DNA from: Pseudomonadota bacterium
GTDB taxonomy: Bacteria > Desulfobacterota > Desulfobulbia > Desulfobulbales > Desulfurivibrionaceae
Assembly (NCBI GenBank): GCA_018830485.1
Contig: JAHJRQ010000008.1
Location: 62,001-126,000 of the forward strand
Length of the DNA stretch: 64,000 nt
Direction: 5' to 3'
The first letter of the stretch is position 1. Each line of letters begins with the position of its first letter. The notes under the pieces were generated by a model. The model did no database searches, was not told where the DNA came from, and saw only the letters and a program-made list of their open reading frames with translations. The translations under genes and the position numbers were made by a program. Below are positions 18,689-28,136 of this stretch, in pieces.

Positions 18689-19918
18689 ATGATCAAGAAG
18701 GTTCCCATAGAAGAACTCCAGCCCGGGACACACATCGAGCGTCTTGATTGCGGCTGGCTGGATCACCCCTTCCTCTTCAACCGCAAAAGGATCAAAAGCC
18801 GGGAGGATATAGAACGCCTCAAGACCTGGGGCGTGACCCATGCCTACATCCAAATCGAACCGGGTCCTGAACCGGCCTTGGTTGAAAGTACGCCGGAAAA
18901 ATCCCCGCCGCCCGTGGAGTTCAAGCACCTTATCACCCCGCAGACAGCGCGGGTTGACCGCGAACTCAAACATATCCCTGTCCACCGTGAGATTGTCCGG
19001 GCCCAAAAAGTGCGGCAGCAAGCGAGCCTGGCCGCAAGGAACATCCTCGCCGACGTCCGGGCCGGAAAAAAGATCCGAACCCACGAGGCCGAGGCGGCAG
19101 TGGGCGAGATGGACAACTCCATCTGCCACAACAAGGACGCGCTATTCCTGCTCATGCGCTTGCGCCGGAAGGATGAATACACCTTCGACCATTCGGTGAG
19201 CGTGGGCGTCCTGCTCCTGGCCTTCTGCCGGGCCATGGGTTTTGACCAGGAAACCACCAGGGCCATCGGGTTGGGCGGGCTGCTGCATGACGTGGGCAAG
19301 ATGGCCGTTCCCCTGGCCATTCTCAACAAACCAGGCTCCCTCAACGATGACGAGTTTAAAAAAATCCAGCAGCATGTCATCTATTGCAAGGAAATCCTGA
19401 CCACCACCCACAACCTTCCCCTGTCCGCGGCCCAGATCGCCATGGAGCACCATGAGCGATTCGACGGCACCGGCTATCCGTACGGACTGAACGGCGAGGC
19501 CATCAGCCTGGGCGGACAGATGGCCGCCATTGCCGATGTTTTCGACGCCCTTACCTCGGATCGCTGCTACCGCAACGGCATCGACCAGGTGGAGGTGTTG
19601 CGCAAGCTCTATGGCTGGAGCCGCAGCCATTTCAACGAAGACTTGGTGCACCGCTTCATCCGGTGCATCGGCATCTATCCGGCGGGCACCCTGGTGCAGT
19701 TGCAAAGCGGCATGCTCGGCGTGGTGGTTGAATCGACCGACAGCCTGCTGCGCCCGGTGGTGCGTCTCGTCTATGACACCAAACGCGACTGGGCGGTCAG
19801 CCCGAAGGACATCGATCTTTCCAAGCCCGACGGCAAGGGCGGCGAAGAGCGCATCATCGGCTATGAATGCGCAAAACGCTGGCGAATCAACCCGCTCAAG
19901 ATTCTCGGCATCACCTGA
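18689..19918 (+). CDS. HD-GYP domain protein (DUF3391 N-terminus), putative c-di-GMP phosphodiesterase
   Basis: HDVGKMAVP; HHERFDGTGYPYGL; IADVFDALTSDRCYR. Confidence 0.93.
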   Translation: MIKKVPIEELQPGTHIERLDCGWLDHPFLFNRKRIKSREDIERLKTWGVTHAYIQIEPGPEPALVESTPEKSPPPVEFKHLITPQTARVDRELKHIPVHREIVRAQKVRQQASLAARNILADVRAGKKIRTHEAEAAVGEMDNSICHNKDALFLLMRLRRKDEYTFDHSVSVGVLLLAFCRAMGFDQETTRAIGLGGLLHDVGKMAVPLAILNKPGSLNDDEFKKIQQHVIYCKEILTTTHNLPLSAAQIAMEHHERFDGTGYPYGLNGEAISLGGQMAAIADVFDALTSDRCYRNGIDQVEVLRKLYGWSRSHFNEDLVHRFIRCIGIYPAGTLVQLQSGMLGVVVESTDSLLRPVVRLVYDTKRDWAVSPKDIDLSKPDGKGGEERIIGYECAKRWRINPLKILGIT

Positions 19919-20062
19919 TCTCCCAAGAGAGTACCGACCTTCCCCCACCCCGGTTTACCGACTTTTCCCCATATATTTTCCAGGCCCGCTCGGGTAGAGT
20001 GTCGGGTATCTGCCCCCCTGCCCTGACAGGCACTCCCGGCATCAGCACAAAAAGGAGCCGAC

Positions 20063-20410
20063 ATGAGCCATTGCAACCTGTCGAAAAAATGCGTTTTCTT
20101 CACTGTGCGCGAAGAAGAACAGGAAATGCGCGAGTATTTCTCCGGATTGTACTGCTCGGGAAATTTCGGCGATTGCGCACGGTACAGAGCGGCGCTCAGC
20201 ATGGGGCAGGAGCTGGTGCCGGATGATATTTTCCCGAACGAAGACGATTTCCTGAGCCTTTTCGCCTGGTCGATGCAGCAGCCGGGCAAGCCGGTCAGCA
20301 TCCGCTGTCGCCAACGCGGCCCGGGCCGGCGGCCGATTCCCGGGCCAGAAAAGACCGCAGCTTCTTCCTGCCGTCTTCCGGCAATTCGTCAAACTCGCAG
20401 CCAACGCTGA
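20063..20410 (+). CDS. Small four-Cys protein of unknown function
   Basis: MSHCNLSKKCVFF...YCSGNFGDCARYRAAL...VPDDIFPNE; C-terminal tail overlaps antisense PilZ gene. Confidence 0.55.
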   Translation: MSHCNLSKKCVFFTVREEEQEMREYFSGLYCSGNFGDCARYRAALSMGQELVPDDIFPNEDDFLSLFAWSMQQPGKPVSIRCRQRGPGRRPIPGPEKTAASSCRLPAIRQTRSQR

Positions 20411-20708
20411 CGCTGCTCACCATGGGAAGGTCCAGAATCCAGCGCACGGTAAGCGGCATGGCCCTGTCGCAGACAATCTCATCTCCCTTGACCAGCCGGG
20501 CAAGAACAAGCTGACGGCCCAGCTCCAGCGCATCCCACTCCTCCCGTTTCAGGGTGAAGTGCACCCCCCCCAGGCTCAGATCGAGAAGCAAGGCGGAAAA
20601 GGAAAACCGCTCGAAATCAGGAAAAACGAAGACCCCGCAAATATTTTCTCCCGGCGAGAAATACACCCTCTCTTCTTTTCTTTTCTCATGAAACCCGCCA
20701 TTCATCAT
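20295..20708 (-). CDS. PilZ domain-containing protein
   Basis: RKEERVYF...LLDLSLGGVHF...VGCEFDELPEDGRKKLRSFL. Confidence 0.85.
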   Translation of the reverse strand: MMNGGFHEKRKEERVYFSPGENICGVFVFPDFERFSFSALLLDLSLGGVHFTLKREEWDALELGRQLVLARLVKGDEIVCDRAMPLTVRWILDLPMVSSVSVGCEFDELPEDGRKKLRSFLARESAAGPGRVGDSGC

Positions 20709-20910
20709 CTTCCCCCTTGTGGCCCCAGAAGGACTTGCCGACCCGTGACCATAATTGCCGAATTATCCCCTTGCTCCCATTTTTATATCTGGCGATATTT
20801 TTTTTGGCAAGCCTTACCTCTCTCCCCATGGTCTTAGGAATTGACAAAGAGAGAGCCCACGGCTATCTGTTAACAACAATCATCCCCTGAACGTTGCCGA
20901 GGAGTTCCCT

Positions 20911-21177
20911 ATGCCCATCACCATTGAAAAGCTCTCCCCCAAAAAACGCGAGGCCCTGCGCCTGGACGAATGGCCGATCTGGCAGTGCGAACCCTCCGCC
21001 TTTCCCTGGCATTACGACCAGGAAGAATCCTGCTATATTCTCGAGGGCGAGATCACCGTAACCACCGCCGAGCAGGCCGTGCACATCGTTGCCGGCGATT
21101 ATGTGACTTTCCCCAAAGGGTTGGATTGTCAGTGGCAGGTGCATGCCGCGGTCCGCAAACACTACCTGTTCCGCTAA
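20911..21177 (+). CDS. Cupin (cupin_3/DUF861-like)
   Basis: WPIWQCEPSAFPWHYDQEESCYILEGEITVT...VAGDYVTFPKGLDCQW. Confidence 0.85.
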   Translation: MPITIEKLSPKKREALRLDEWPIWQCEPSAFPWHYDQEESCYILEGEITVTTAEQAVHIVAGDYVTFPKGLDCQWQVHAAVRKHYLFR

Positions 21178-21190
21178 ACGGACCCCCCCC

Positions 21191-22288
21191 GTGACCGATC
21201 CTTCCGCCATTGCCCGGCAGTTCGCCTTCCCCGGCGAGATTCTTACCGTGGCCGAGTACGGGAGCGGCAATGTAAACGACACCTTTCTGGTCCGGATTGC
21301 TGACGGCCAGGCCATTCTGAATTTCATCCTGCAACGCCTCAATCCCCAGGTGTTTGCTGAGCCAGAAAGGATCATGCGCAACCTGCGGGTGCTCGACAGC
21401 CATGTCCGCCCCAAACTGCTGAGGCGGCCGAACCAGCGCTGGGAACTGCCAAGCATCGTCCCCGCCCTGACCGGCGCTGATTATCACCGGGATCGAACCG
21501 GAGCCCTGTGGCGGGTCCAGACCTTTATCGCAAACACCGGGAGTTTCGCCACCATCGAAAGCGAGGCCCAGGCCGAAGAGGCAGGGCGGGGGCTGGGATT
21601 CTTCCATGCACTGATCCGCGACCTGCCCGTGCATCTGCTGCACGACACCCTGCCCGGCTTCCATGTCACTCCCGGCTATCTTGCCGCCTACGAGGCCCTG
21701 GCCACCTCGCCGCCCCGGCCGGATCACTCGGGGCAGGCGCTTTTCTGCCACCGCTTCATCGGCGAGCGAAAAGAAGGGGCAGAGGTGCTCGAAGCCGCAC
21801 GGGCCAGGGGTGATCTCCTCCCCTGCCCCATCCACGGCGACCCAAAGCTGGCCAACATCCTCTTTGCGCGCGACACGGGCGAGGCCATCAGCCTCATCGA
21901 TCTGGACACCGTCAAGCCCGGCTTGCTCCATTACGACATCGGCGATTGCCTCCGCTCCTGCTGCAACCCGGCCGGAGAAGAAGCCGCCCTGGACGGAGTC
22001 TCGTTCAACCTTACCTATTGCGGCTCTATCCTGCGGGGATACCTGCCCCACGTTGCGCCGTTTTTCTCCGCCTCCGACTACCGCTACATATATGACGCTG
22101 TCCGCCTCATCGCCTTTGAACTGGGGTTGCGCTTCTTTTCCGACCATCTGGCAGGTGATGTGTATTTCCGACTCCGAAGGCCTGGGCAAAACCTGCACCG
22201 GGCAATGGTTCAGTTTGCCCTCTGCCAGAGCATCGAGGCGCAGGAGGCGGAGATCAAAAACATCATCCGAAATCTTCAAAAGCCATGA
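21191..22288 (+). CDS. APH-type phosphotransferase (aminoglycoside/hexosamine kinase-like)
   Basis: GSGNVNDTFLV; PIHGDPKLANILF; SLIDLDTVKPGLLHYDIGDCLRS; GTG start. Confidence 0.85.
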   Translation: MTDPSAIARQFAFPGEILTVAEYGSGNVNDTFLVRIADGQAILNFILQRLNPQVFAEPERIMRNLRVLDSHVRPKLLRRPNQRWELPSIVPALTGADYHRDRTGALWRVQTFIANTGSFATIESEAQAEEAGRGLGFFHALIRDLPVHLLHDTLPGFHVTPGYLAAYEALATSPPRPDHSGQALFCHRFIGERKEGAEVLEAARARGDLLPCPIHGDPKLANILFARDTGEAISLIDLDTVKPGLLHYDIGDCLRSCCNPAGEEAALDGVSFNLTYCGSILRGYLPHVAPFFSASDYRYIYDAVRLIAFELGLRFFSDHLAGDVYFRLRRPGQNLHRAMVQFALCQSIEAQEAEIKNIIRNLQKP

Positions 22289-22812
22289 TCGTTTTTAACC
22301 TGCACCCTTTCACCGGCCGGGATCCCGGCGGCGTAAACATCCAGGGCGCTATCGAGCGCACCCCGCAAGCCCTTGTCCTTTCCATTGTCCTGCATGGGAA
22401 TCTAGGCGACCTCGTCCTGCCGGACGGGACGGAGCGGACCCGGTGCGACAACCTCTGGAAATCCACCTGTTTTGAAATGTTCTGGGCTGAAGAAGGACGA
22501 AAAAACTACTGGGAATTGAACCTTGCACCGAACGGAGCCTGGAATGTTTACGCCTTTCCTGATTACCGAACAGGGATGAACCGGGAAAATCGAGTTGGGG
22601 AGCCGCCGACCAACACAGAGCATACAACGGACACCTTCTCCCTAACCGCCGAACTGGGGATCGGCAAGCTCCATATACACAATACCCCCCTCCGGGTTGG
22701 TGTCAGCGCCGTTCTAAAGCATCAGAATTCCCGGCTGAGTTATTGGGCTCTTGCCCACCCAAAAGAGAGGCCCGATTTTCATGCGCCGCAGAGCTTTCTT
22801 CTCCAAATATGA
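22285..22812 (+). CDS. DOMON-like domain protein
   Basis: LWKSTCFEMFWAEEGRKNYWELNLAPNGAWNVYAFPDYRTGM. Confidence 0.7.
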   Translation: MIVFNLHPFTGRDPGGVNIQGAIERTPQALVLSIVLHGNLGDLVLPDGTERTRCDNLWKSTCFEMFWAEEGRKNYWELNLAPNGAWNVYAFPDYRTGMNRENRVGEPPTNTEHTTDTFSLTAELGIGKLHIHNTPLRVGVSAVLKHQNSRLSYWALAHPKERPDFHAPQSFLLQI

Positions 22813-22945
22813 TCAAGGTATGCGTTTCTGCGGCACTACAATAATTAAGGGAACCTCGCACAATTCGTCACCCGGTAAAAACCGGTGTCCGTTTTTTTGA
22901 GAACCTCCCGAAATTACCGGATACCCCCCGCAGGAGATAGAGCGC

Positions 22946-23842
22946 ATGAGTGACCTATGGATTGCCTTCGGATTGACGCTGTTCGCCGGAATGGCGACTT
23001 CGATTGGCAGTGTCATCGCCTTCACGGCGAAGAGAACGAATTATCGTTTTCTCTCGATATCAACAGGATTCTCGGCGGGGGTCATGCTGTATGTCTCTTT
23101 CGTGGAAATCTATTTCAAGGGCGCCGAGTCGCTCGTTGAACGCTTTGGCGAGACGGGAGCACACTGGGTCAACGCTGGTTCTTTCTTTGGCGGAATGCTG
23201 CTGATCGGGCTGATTGACAACCTGATCCCGGCTGCGGAGAATCCACACGAGATCCACTCGGAAGCGGAAACTTTGCCATTGCACGATCCTTCGGCGAAGG
23301 CGCCGGATTTCGATGCCTTGTCAAAGACGGGGGACGGACCTGCGGACGCACACGATCACCGCGCGCATCACAAGCTCCTGCGCATGGGGCTGTTCACAGC
23401 ACTTGCCATCGGAATTCACAACTTCCCGGAAGGATTGGCTACCTTCCTCGCGGCGCTCCAGGATCCAAGCCTCGGAGTAGCCATCGCCATCGCTATCGCC
23501 CTGCATAACATCCCTGAAGGCATCAGCGTGTCCGTCCCCATTTACTACGCCACCGGCAACCGGAAAAAAGCGTTCTTCTACTCAGCTCTCAGCGGCCTGG
23601 CTGAACCCATCGGAGCCATCATCGCATACGGCGCGATCCGGCTCTTTCTCGGCGGCGACACCGGGGTGATTCCTCCGGAAATCATGGGAATCCTTTTCGG
23701 TGGCGTGGCAGGCATTATGGTGTACATCAGTCTCGATGAGTTGCTGCCCACCAGCCGCGCCTACGGCAAAGGCCACGATAGTCTCTTTGGGCTGGTTTCA
23801 GGCATGCTGGTGATGGCCCTCAGTTTGTTGCTGATGAAGTAG
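22946..23842 (+). CDS. zupT: ZIP family zinc transporter ZupT
   Basis: [34 protein letters not shown]. Confidence 0.93.
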   Translation: MSDLWIAFGLTLFAGMATSIGSVIAFTAKRTNYRFLSISTGFSAGVMLYVSFVEIYFKGAESLVERFGETGAHWVNAGSFFGGMLLIGLIDNLIPAAENPHEIHSEAETLPLHDPSAKAPDFDALSKTGDGPADAHDHRAHHKLLRMGLFTALAIGIHNFPEGLATFLAALQDPSLGVAIAIAIALHNIPEGISVSVPIYYATGNRKKAFFYSALSGLAEPIGAIIAYGAIRLFLGGDTGVIPPEIMGILFGGVAGIMVYISLDELLPTSRAYGKGHDSLFGLVSGMLVMALSLLLMK

Positions 23843-23940
23843 CAGCCAAGCCGTGGCGTTCCGGCGCGAATGCCGGAAACCTCCACACCTTCTGAAGATA
23901 GTTAGGATTCATCCGGAAACTCGTCTTTCCAGATGAAGGC

Positions 23941-23973
23941 GTTAAGCTATCAGCCATCAGCTTCTAGCTTAAC
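23941..23973. repeat. Inverted repeat GTTAAGCTA...TAGCTTAAC
   Basis: 9-bp perfect arms near left edge of accessory island. Confidence 0.6.
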
Positions 23974-24357
23974 GTGCTTACTTGATTAAGTTTTTTGCTG
24001 AACGCTGATAGCTTACCGCTGATAGCATCCAGCAGGAAACATTGTTTCCGGAAGGACACTCGTTAACGCCGGGAATAGTCTCGAAAATGTACATCGTGGG
24101 TCCAAACAGACCTACACCTCTGTGACCGGCATCCAGACGTCGGCGCTGAAAGAGCCTGATCTCCTCCCCGCCCATCAATGCCAGGTGCGCCTCCACCTCA
24201 ACGGAACGGCTGGATTCATTGGCCTGCCCAATGCCCCTGGCGATTTCGCGAATAAAGGCCGTGGCCTGACGGCGGACTCAAGTTTTCACAAATCAAGGGG
24301 ATGTTCGCCACTGGTCGTGATACACGCTGAGTAAATAGAGTAAATAGTGAGTAAATT

Positions 24358-24450
24358 AAATAGGGGACAGACCACGATTGTTTTGCTTGAAGTGATACAA
24401 TAAACCGTGGTCTGTCCCCTATTTGTCCCCCTATTTGTCCCCCTATTTAG
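24358..24450. repeat. REP-like inverted repeat AAATAGGGGACAGACCACG/CGTGGTCTGTCCCCTATTT with reiterated GTCCCCCTATTT tail
   Basis: 19-bp perfect arms (24358..24376, 24406..24424) followed by two more GTCCCCCTATTT units. Confidence 0.85.
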
Positions 24451-24455
24451 TCCCG

Positions 24456-24706
24456 TGGGCACGGAAATCAAGAAAACCCGCCCCGCCCTGGTGGTCTCCC
24501 CCGACGACATGAACGCGGTATTGCTCAGGGGCTGACCAGCAAAGGCCAGCCCCTGGGCTGCCGCCCGGAGATAACCATGGACGGCAAGCAGGCCAGGATT
24601 CTTCTGGACCAGTTGCGTTGCGTGGATAAACTCCGCCTGGCGGGGAAAATGGGCGAAGTGGATATGGCCTTGTGGCATCCGCTTCTTCTGGAGATGCTGG
24701 CCTGGC
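24456..24706 (+). pseudogene. Truncated, frameshifted mazF copy
   Basis: Near-identical to intact mazF at 26335..26643 but lacks the 5' end and has a 13-nt internal deletion (tgatcgttgcgcc) and TGA->TGG at the end. Confidence 0.88.
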
Positions 24707-24888
24707 AGCGAATGCCCAAAAATCAACCCGACCCGGAGTTAGACTCAGTAAGTCAACAAATCAACAACGTCCCCTCTGGCTCCCTTTTGATGCGAGGGAG
24801 ACGTCAGTTTGTGTCAAGGATAAAGATTTGACCCTCATTTCCCGCCCTCATTTCCCGCTGACCCTCATTTCCCGCTCATTTCCCGCGC

Positions 24889-24917
24889 TCGGCGTCAAGT
24901 GAAGCGCCTGGTTATGC
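24889..24917 (+). other. Putative attC 3' half-site ending in GTTATGC
   Basis: ctcggcgtcaagtgaagcgcctgGTTATGC next to a cassette-like TA module; 5' half missing. Confidence 0.45.
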
Positions 24918-25208
24918 CCCAATTTCTTCTGTGGGCAGAATTTGCTTCCCGTGGCGAATTGTGAGTATGGAAATTTGTTTGTTTTCAACTCTGTAAATTA
25001 TTCTGTAATTTCCATATATTAATTCTCTGATTTCTTTGTTGTTCACTTCGGGTACAACTCGGCCACTCAGAGGTGATGATTTTAGTTGTTCGATTTTTTT
25101 AAATATTGTCTCAATCCAGTTTGCAGCAGCCGTTGGGTTGTCGAGGGCGATATAGTCGGAGATATCGGATGCTCTTTCTACCGCTAAGGGTGACCACAAG
25201 ATTTTCAT
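24912..25208 (-). CDS. RelE/ParE family type II toxin
   Basis: MKILWSPLAVERASDISDYIALDNPTAAANWIETIFKKIEQLKSSPLSGRVVPE...RELIYGNYRIIYRV. Confidence 0.92.
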   Translation of the reverse strand: MKILWSPLAVERASDISDYIALDNPTAAANWIETIFKKIEQLKSSPLSGRVVPEVNNKEIRELIYGNYRIIYRVENKQISILTIRHGKQILPTEEIGA

Positions 25209-25486
25209 TTGGCAACTCGCTTCAGTAAAGTTGCCTTTGCGTCTTTGTGCTCAATTCCATTGCCGGTTTCGATTTGCGCGATTGATGTATGAATATCTTG
25301 AAGCAATTCAATTTTGTCTTGCATAGCTTCGTATTCTGATACGTCGAGAAGAACTGCCGCTCCTTTACCATGTTGGGTTATGATAAGGGGCCTTTTGGTG
25401 TCGTGAACTTGTTTGATGAATGAAGCGATACCAGTCCGAAACTCTGACATGGAGCGAATATCTTGGTCAACTTTGAGTCTTTGCAT
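25205..25486 (-). CDS. Phd/YefM family antitoxin
   Basis: RSMSEFRTGIASFIKQVHDTKRPLIITQHGKGAAVLLDVSEYEAM; overlaps toxin start. Confidence 0.92.
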   Translation of the reverse strand: MQRLKVDQDIRSMSEFRTGIASFIKQVHDTKRPLIITQHGKGAAVLLDVSEYEAMQDKIELLQDIHTSIAQIETGNGIEHKDAKATLLKRVAK

Positions 25487-25564
25487 AATGCACCTCTTTG
25501 TTTATTTTTAAGTACATTATAAAGTACATAATTATGTAATGCAAGTTGAGATGCTTTTTTTAGG

Positions 25565-25653
25565 GCATAACGCCAAGGATAACCTGACCGCGCCGGGAAC
25601 TGGCAGGAAGCAGCGCGGCGCTTCACGCGGTCAGGTTTAGCCGATTGTTATGT
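25565..25653 (+). other. Putative integron attC recombination site
   Basis: GCATAAC...9 nt...AACCTGACCGCG ... CGCGGTCAGGTT...9 nt...GTTATGT: 7-bp R-boxes and perfect 12-bp L stem, 89 bp. Confidence 0.75.
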
Positions 25654-25681
25654 GTGATTTTATTAATTAACGAGGATCTCG

Positions 25682-25816
25682 ATGAGTTTAAATATCTGGT
25701 CTTTATTGGCAGCAATAGCGGCGGTTGTGGCAATTACAGCAGCCCATTTAGCCCACCGCAAATCATTTGAGGCTATTCTGTTGGCATCTTTGGCTATTGA
25801 AAGAGCTTCTTCTTGA
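25682..25816 (+). pseudogene. Truncated cassette ORF fused to mazF-tail repeat
   Basis: MSLNIWSLLAAIAAVVAITAAHLAHRKSFEAILLASLAIERASS* ends exactly where repeat copy B begins (25805). Confidence 0.55.
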
Positions 25817-25958
25817 GATGCTGGCCTGACAGCGAATGCCCAAAAGTCAACCCGACCCGGAGTTAGACTCAGTAAGTCAACAAATCAACAACGTCCCCTC
25901 TGGCTCCCTTTTGATGCGAGGGAGACGTCAGTTTGTGTCAAGGATAAAGATTTGACCC
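25805..25958 (+). repeat. mazF-tail repeat, copy B
   Basis: Shared with 24690..24843 (A) and 26627..26781 (C): gatgctggcctg[a/g]cagcgaatgccc...gtcaaggataaagatttgaccc. Confidence 0.9.
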
Positions 25959-26098
25959 CTTTGTCGCGCCTTGACCCCTTTGTCGCGCCGACCCCTTTGT
26001 CGCGCCTCTGGCTGAAATTCGATGGTAATCAGAAAAATATTGTTGCTTTTCCCTACCGAACGTAATAACTTTGTTATTACTAATATGGAGGTGGAAAA

Positions 26099-26341
26099 AT
26101 GCAAACAACTTTACGCAAGGTGGGAAACTCACGCGGAGTGCTGATTCCTGCGGCATTTCTGGCGGAATGCGGAATCGGCACGGAGATAGAAATGCGGCAG
26201 GAAGGTCGGCGCATCATCATTGAACCGAGGAATCCTCCTCCGAGGCTCGGGTGGTTTGACACCTATCAAGCCGACAAAGATGTGGACGGATGGGCGGGAA
26301 TTACCGATACCCCGGCTGAAAGTGAGGATTGGCAATGGTGA
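26099..26341 (+). CDS. MazE/AbrB-type antitoxin
   Basis: MQTTLRKVGNSRGVLIPAAFLAECGIGTEIEMRQEGRRIIIEP. Confidence 0.9.
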   Translation: MQTTLRKVGNSRGVLIPAAFLAECGIGTEIEMRQEGRRIIIEPRNPPPRLGWFDTYQADKDVDGWAGITDTPAESEDWQW

Positions 26342-26643
26342 AACGCGGGGAAGTGTATTGGGTAAATCTTGACCCCACCATGGGCACGGAAATCAAGAAA
26401 ACCCGCCCCGCCCTGGTGGTCTCGCCCGACGACATGAACAAGGTGTTGCCCAGGGTGATCGTTGCGCCGCTGACCAGCAAAGGCCAGCCCCTTGGCTGCC
26501 GCCCGGAGATAACCTTGGACGGCAAGCAGGCCAGGATTCTTCTGGACCAGTTACGTTGCGTGGATAAGCTCCGCCTGGCTGGGAAAATGGGCGAAGTGGA
26601 TATGGCCTTGTGGCATCCGCTTCTCCTGGAGATGCTGGCCTGA
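26335..26643 (+). CDS. mazF: MazF/PemK-type endoribonuclease toxin
   Basis: MVKRGEVYWVNLDPTMGTEIKKTRPALVVSPDDMNKVLPRVIVAPLTS; overlaps antitoxin stop. Confidence 0.93.
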   Translation: MVKRGEVYWVNLDPTMGTEIKKTRPALVVSPDDMNKVLPRVIVAPLTSKGQPLGCRPEITLDGKQARILLDQLRCVDKLRLAGKMGEVDMALWHPLLLEMLA

Positions 26644-26781
26644 CAGCGAATGCCCGAAAGTCAACCCGACCCGGAGTTAGACTCAATAGGTCAACAAATC
26701 AACAACGTCCCCTCTGGCTCCCTTTTGATGCGAGGGAGACGTCAGTTTGTGTCAAGGATAAAGATTTGACCCTCATTTCCC
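26627..26781 (+). repeat. mazF-tail repeat, copy C
   Basis: See copy B. Confidence 0.9.
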
Positions 26782-26941
26782 TGGACCGTCGTCAACTGTA
26801 CGTCACACTTTTATGAGCAAGCAATGAGATGAATTGAAAGATGGCAAAAGGATGGGGAACTGTAGGGTAATTTTCGGAAAAAATTACGACATATTATTGG
26901 CAACTAAAGAAGTCGGAAATATTTGATTTACTGTTTTTGCC

Positions 26942-27940
26942 ATGGTCAAAAACACAAAACAAATGGTAAGCGGAATGGTACGAGACTCGTTATCAACTAC
27001 GGCAATAATAATATCAACTATTTTTTTTATTTTCATTACTCCCACAAGGTCGTTCTCTTGGGATTTGTTTGTTACAGAATCTAAACTGCTAGATAGGTTG
27101 CAAGAAAAATCTTATTTTTATAAAAAATGCAAAATAAATCAAGTTTACATAAATGAATGCTCAAACGAAGAAGTATCAATGAGACAAGCAGGACTTGAAT
27201 GCAGCAAAAAAGGCATAGACAACAACAGGATAATCGCATCAGAGCAACTTGGAGAATCGCAAGCGCAAGGTAATGAAAATAATAGCATATACAATAGACT
27301 AACGAAGAAACTTATAGAATTTCCATATTTTCTTGAGCCAGCAACTGACAATTACAGAATATATCACACGGAAGATTGCAAGAAAAAATCATCTACAACG
27401 GTTAAATATTATAAAATTGCAGGATATCAAATCGTGAAAATTGGACCATCTGCAGAGGATAAAATTAAGCAAAAAGAAATAGAAAAAGAAATAGAAGTGC
27501 TTGAAAATGAACGCAATGTTCTGTTGAAAAACAAAAAGCAGTTAAGGCAGCTATACACTTTTGGTGGTGGTGGACCAGAATACGTAACATTGGATGATAA
27601 GCAAAAACAAATAGAACAACTCATCGAAATAGATTCAAAAATTTCAGAGGTTCATGGAAAAATCGAAAAAGTCCATTTGAGAAAATTGTTCAATGAACAT
27701 GAGAAAACTTCACGGAATAAAGTAATTTATTATGCGTATAAATATGAGAAAAAATGCCCGCAATATGATGATTTTCCTGTTTTGGAAGTAGGGCAACTGT
27801 ACAAACTGAAAAACAATGAAGGCAGAAACACAAGCTTCGGTTTAGTAAGTAAAGTAGAGATTAAAATAGTCCCATCGGCAGTGGGCATTGGTAAAATGAT
27901 GGAGGAAGATTCAGCAAAACGAGACATGAAAAACGAATAA
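26942..27940 (+). CDS. AT-rich hypothetical protein, TM plus coiled coil
   Basis: 332-aa ORF, Lys/Glu/Asn/Ile-rich, markedly lower GC than flanks. Confidence 0.7.
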   Translation: MVKNTKQMVSGMVRDSLSTTAIIISTIFFIFITPTRSFSWDLFVTESKLLDRLQEKSYFYKKCKINQVYINECSNEEVSMRQAGLECSKKGIDNNRIIASEQLGESQAQGNENNSIYNRLTKKLIEFPYFLEPATDNYRIYHTEDCKKKSSTTVKYYKIAGYQIVKIGPSAEDKIKQKEIEKEIEVLENERNVLLKNKKQLRQLYTFGGGGPEYVTLDDKQKQIEQLIEIDSKISEVHGKIEKVHLRKLFNEHEKTSRNKVIYYAYKYEKKCPQYDDFPVLEVGQLYKLKNNEGRNTSFGLVSKVEIKIVPSAVGIGKMMEEDSAKRDMKNE

Positions 27941-28040
27941 AAATAACAAACTCAGAAGAGTCGGTTGGCTGGCTTTATTCTTCTATTTTTTTCTATACGG
28001 TGCACTGATCAAACCCAAGTTCGGCGGCCGCCTGCAGCTT

Positions 28041-28136
28041 AATACATCTCGTACTTGGCCAACACCACGTCCAACCCGCCGTTGCTGAGCGGCTTTTTCC
28101 AGGCAGGCTTGAGACCGATCTTCTTCACCAGCTCCC
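28041..28136 (-). pseudogene. Duplicated 3' end of the 28284..29429 RNA methyltransferase
   Basis: Encodes ELVKKIGLKPAWKKPLSNGGLDVVLAKYEMY*, about 87% nt identical to 28286..28381 (12 differences in 96 by eye). Confidence 0.9.

Noticed and set aside
24577-24831. 84-aa ORF resembling MazF C-terminus
   Set aside because: It is the remnant of a truncated, frameshifted mazF copy, not a functional gene.
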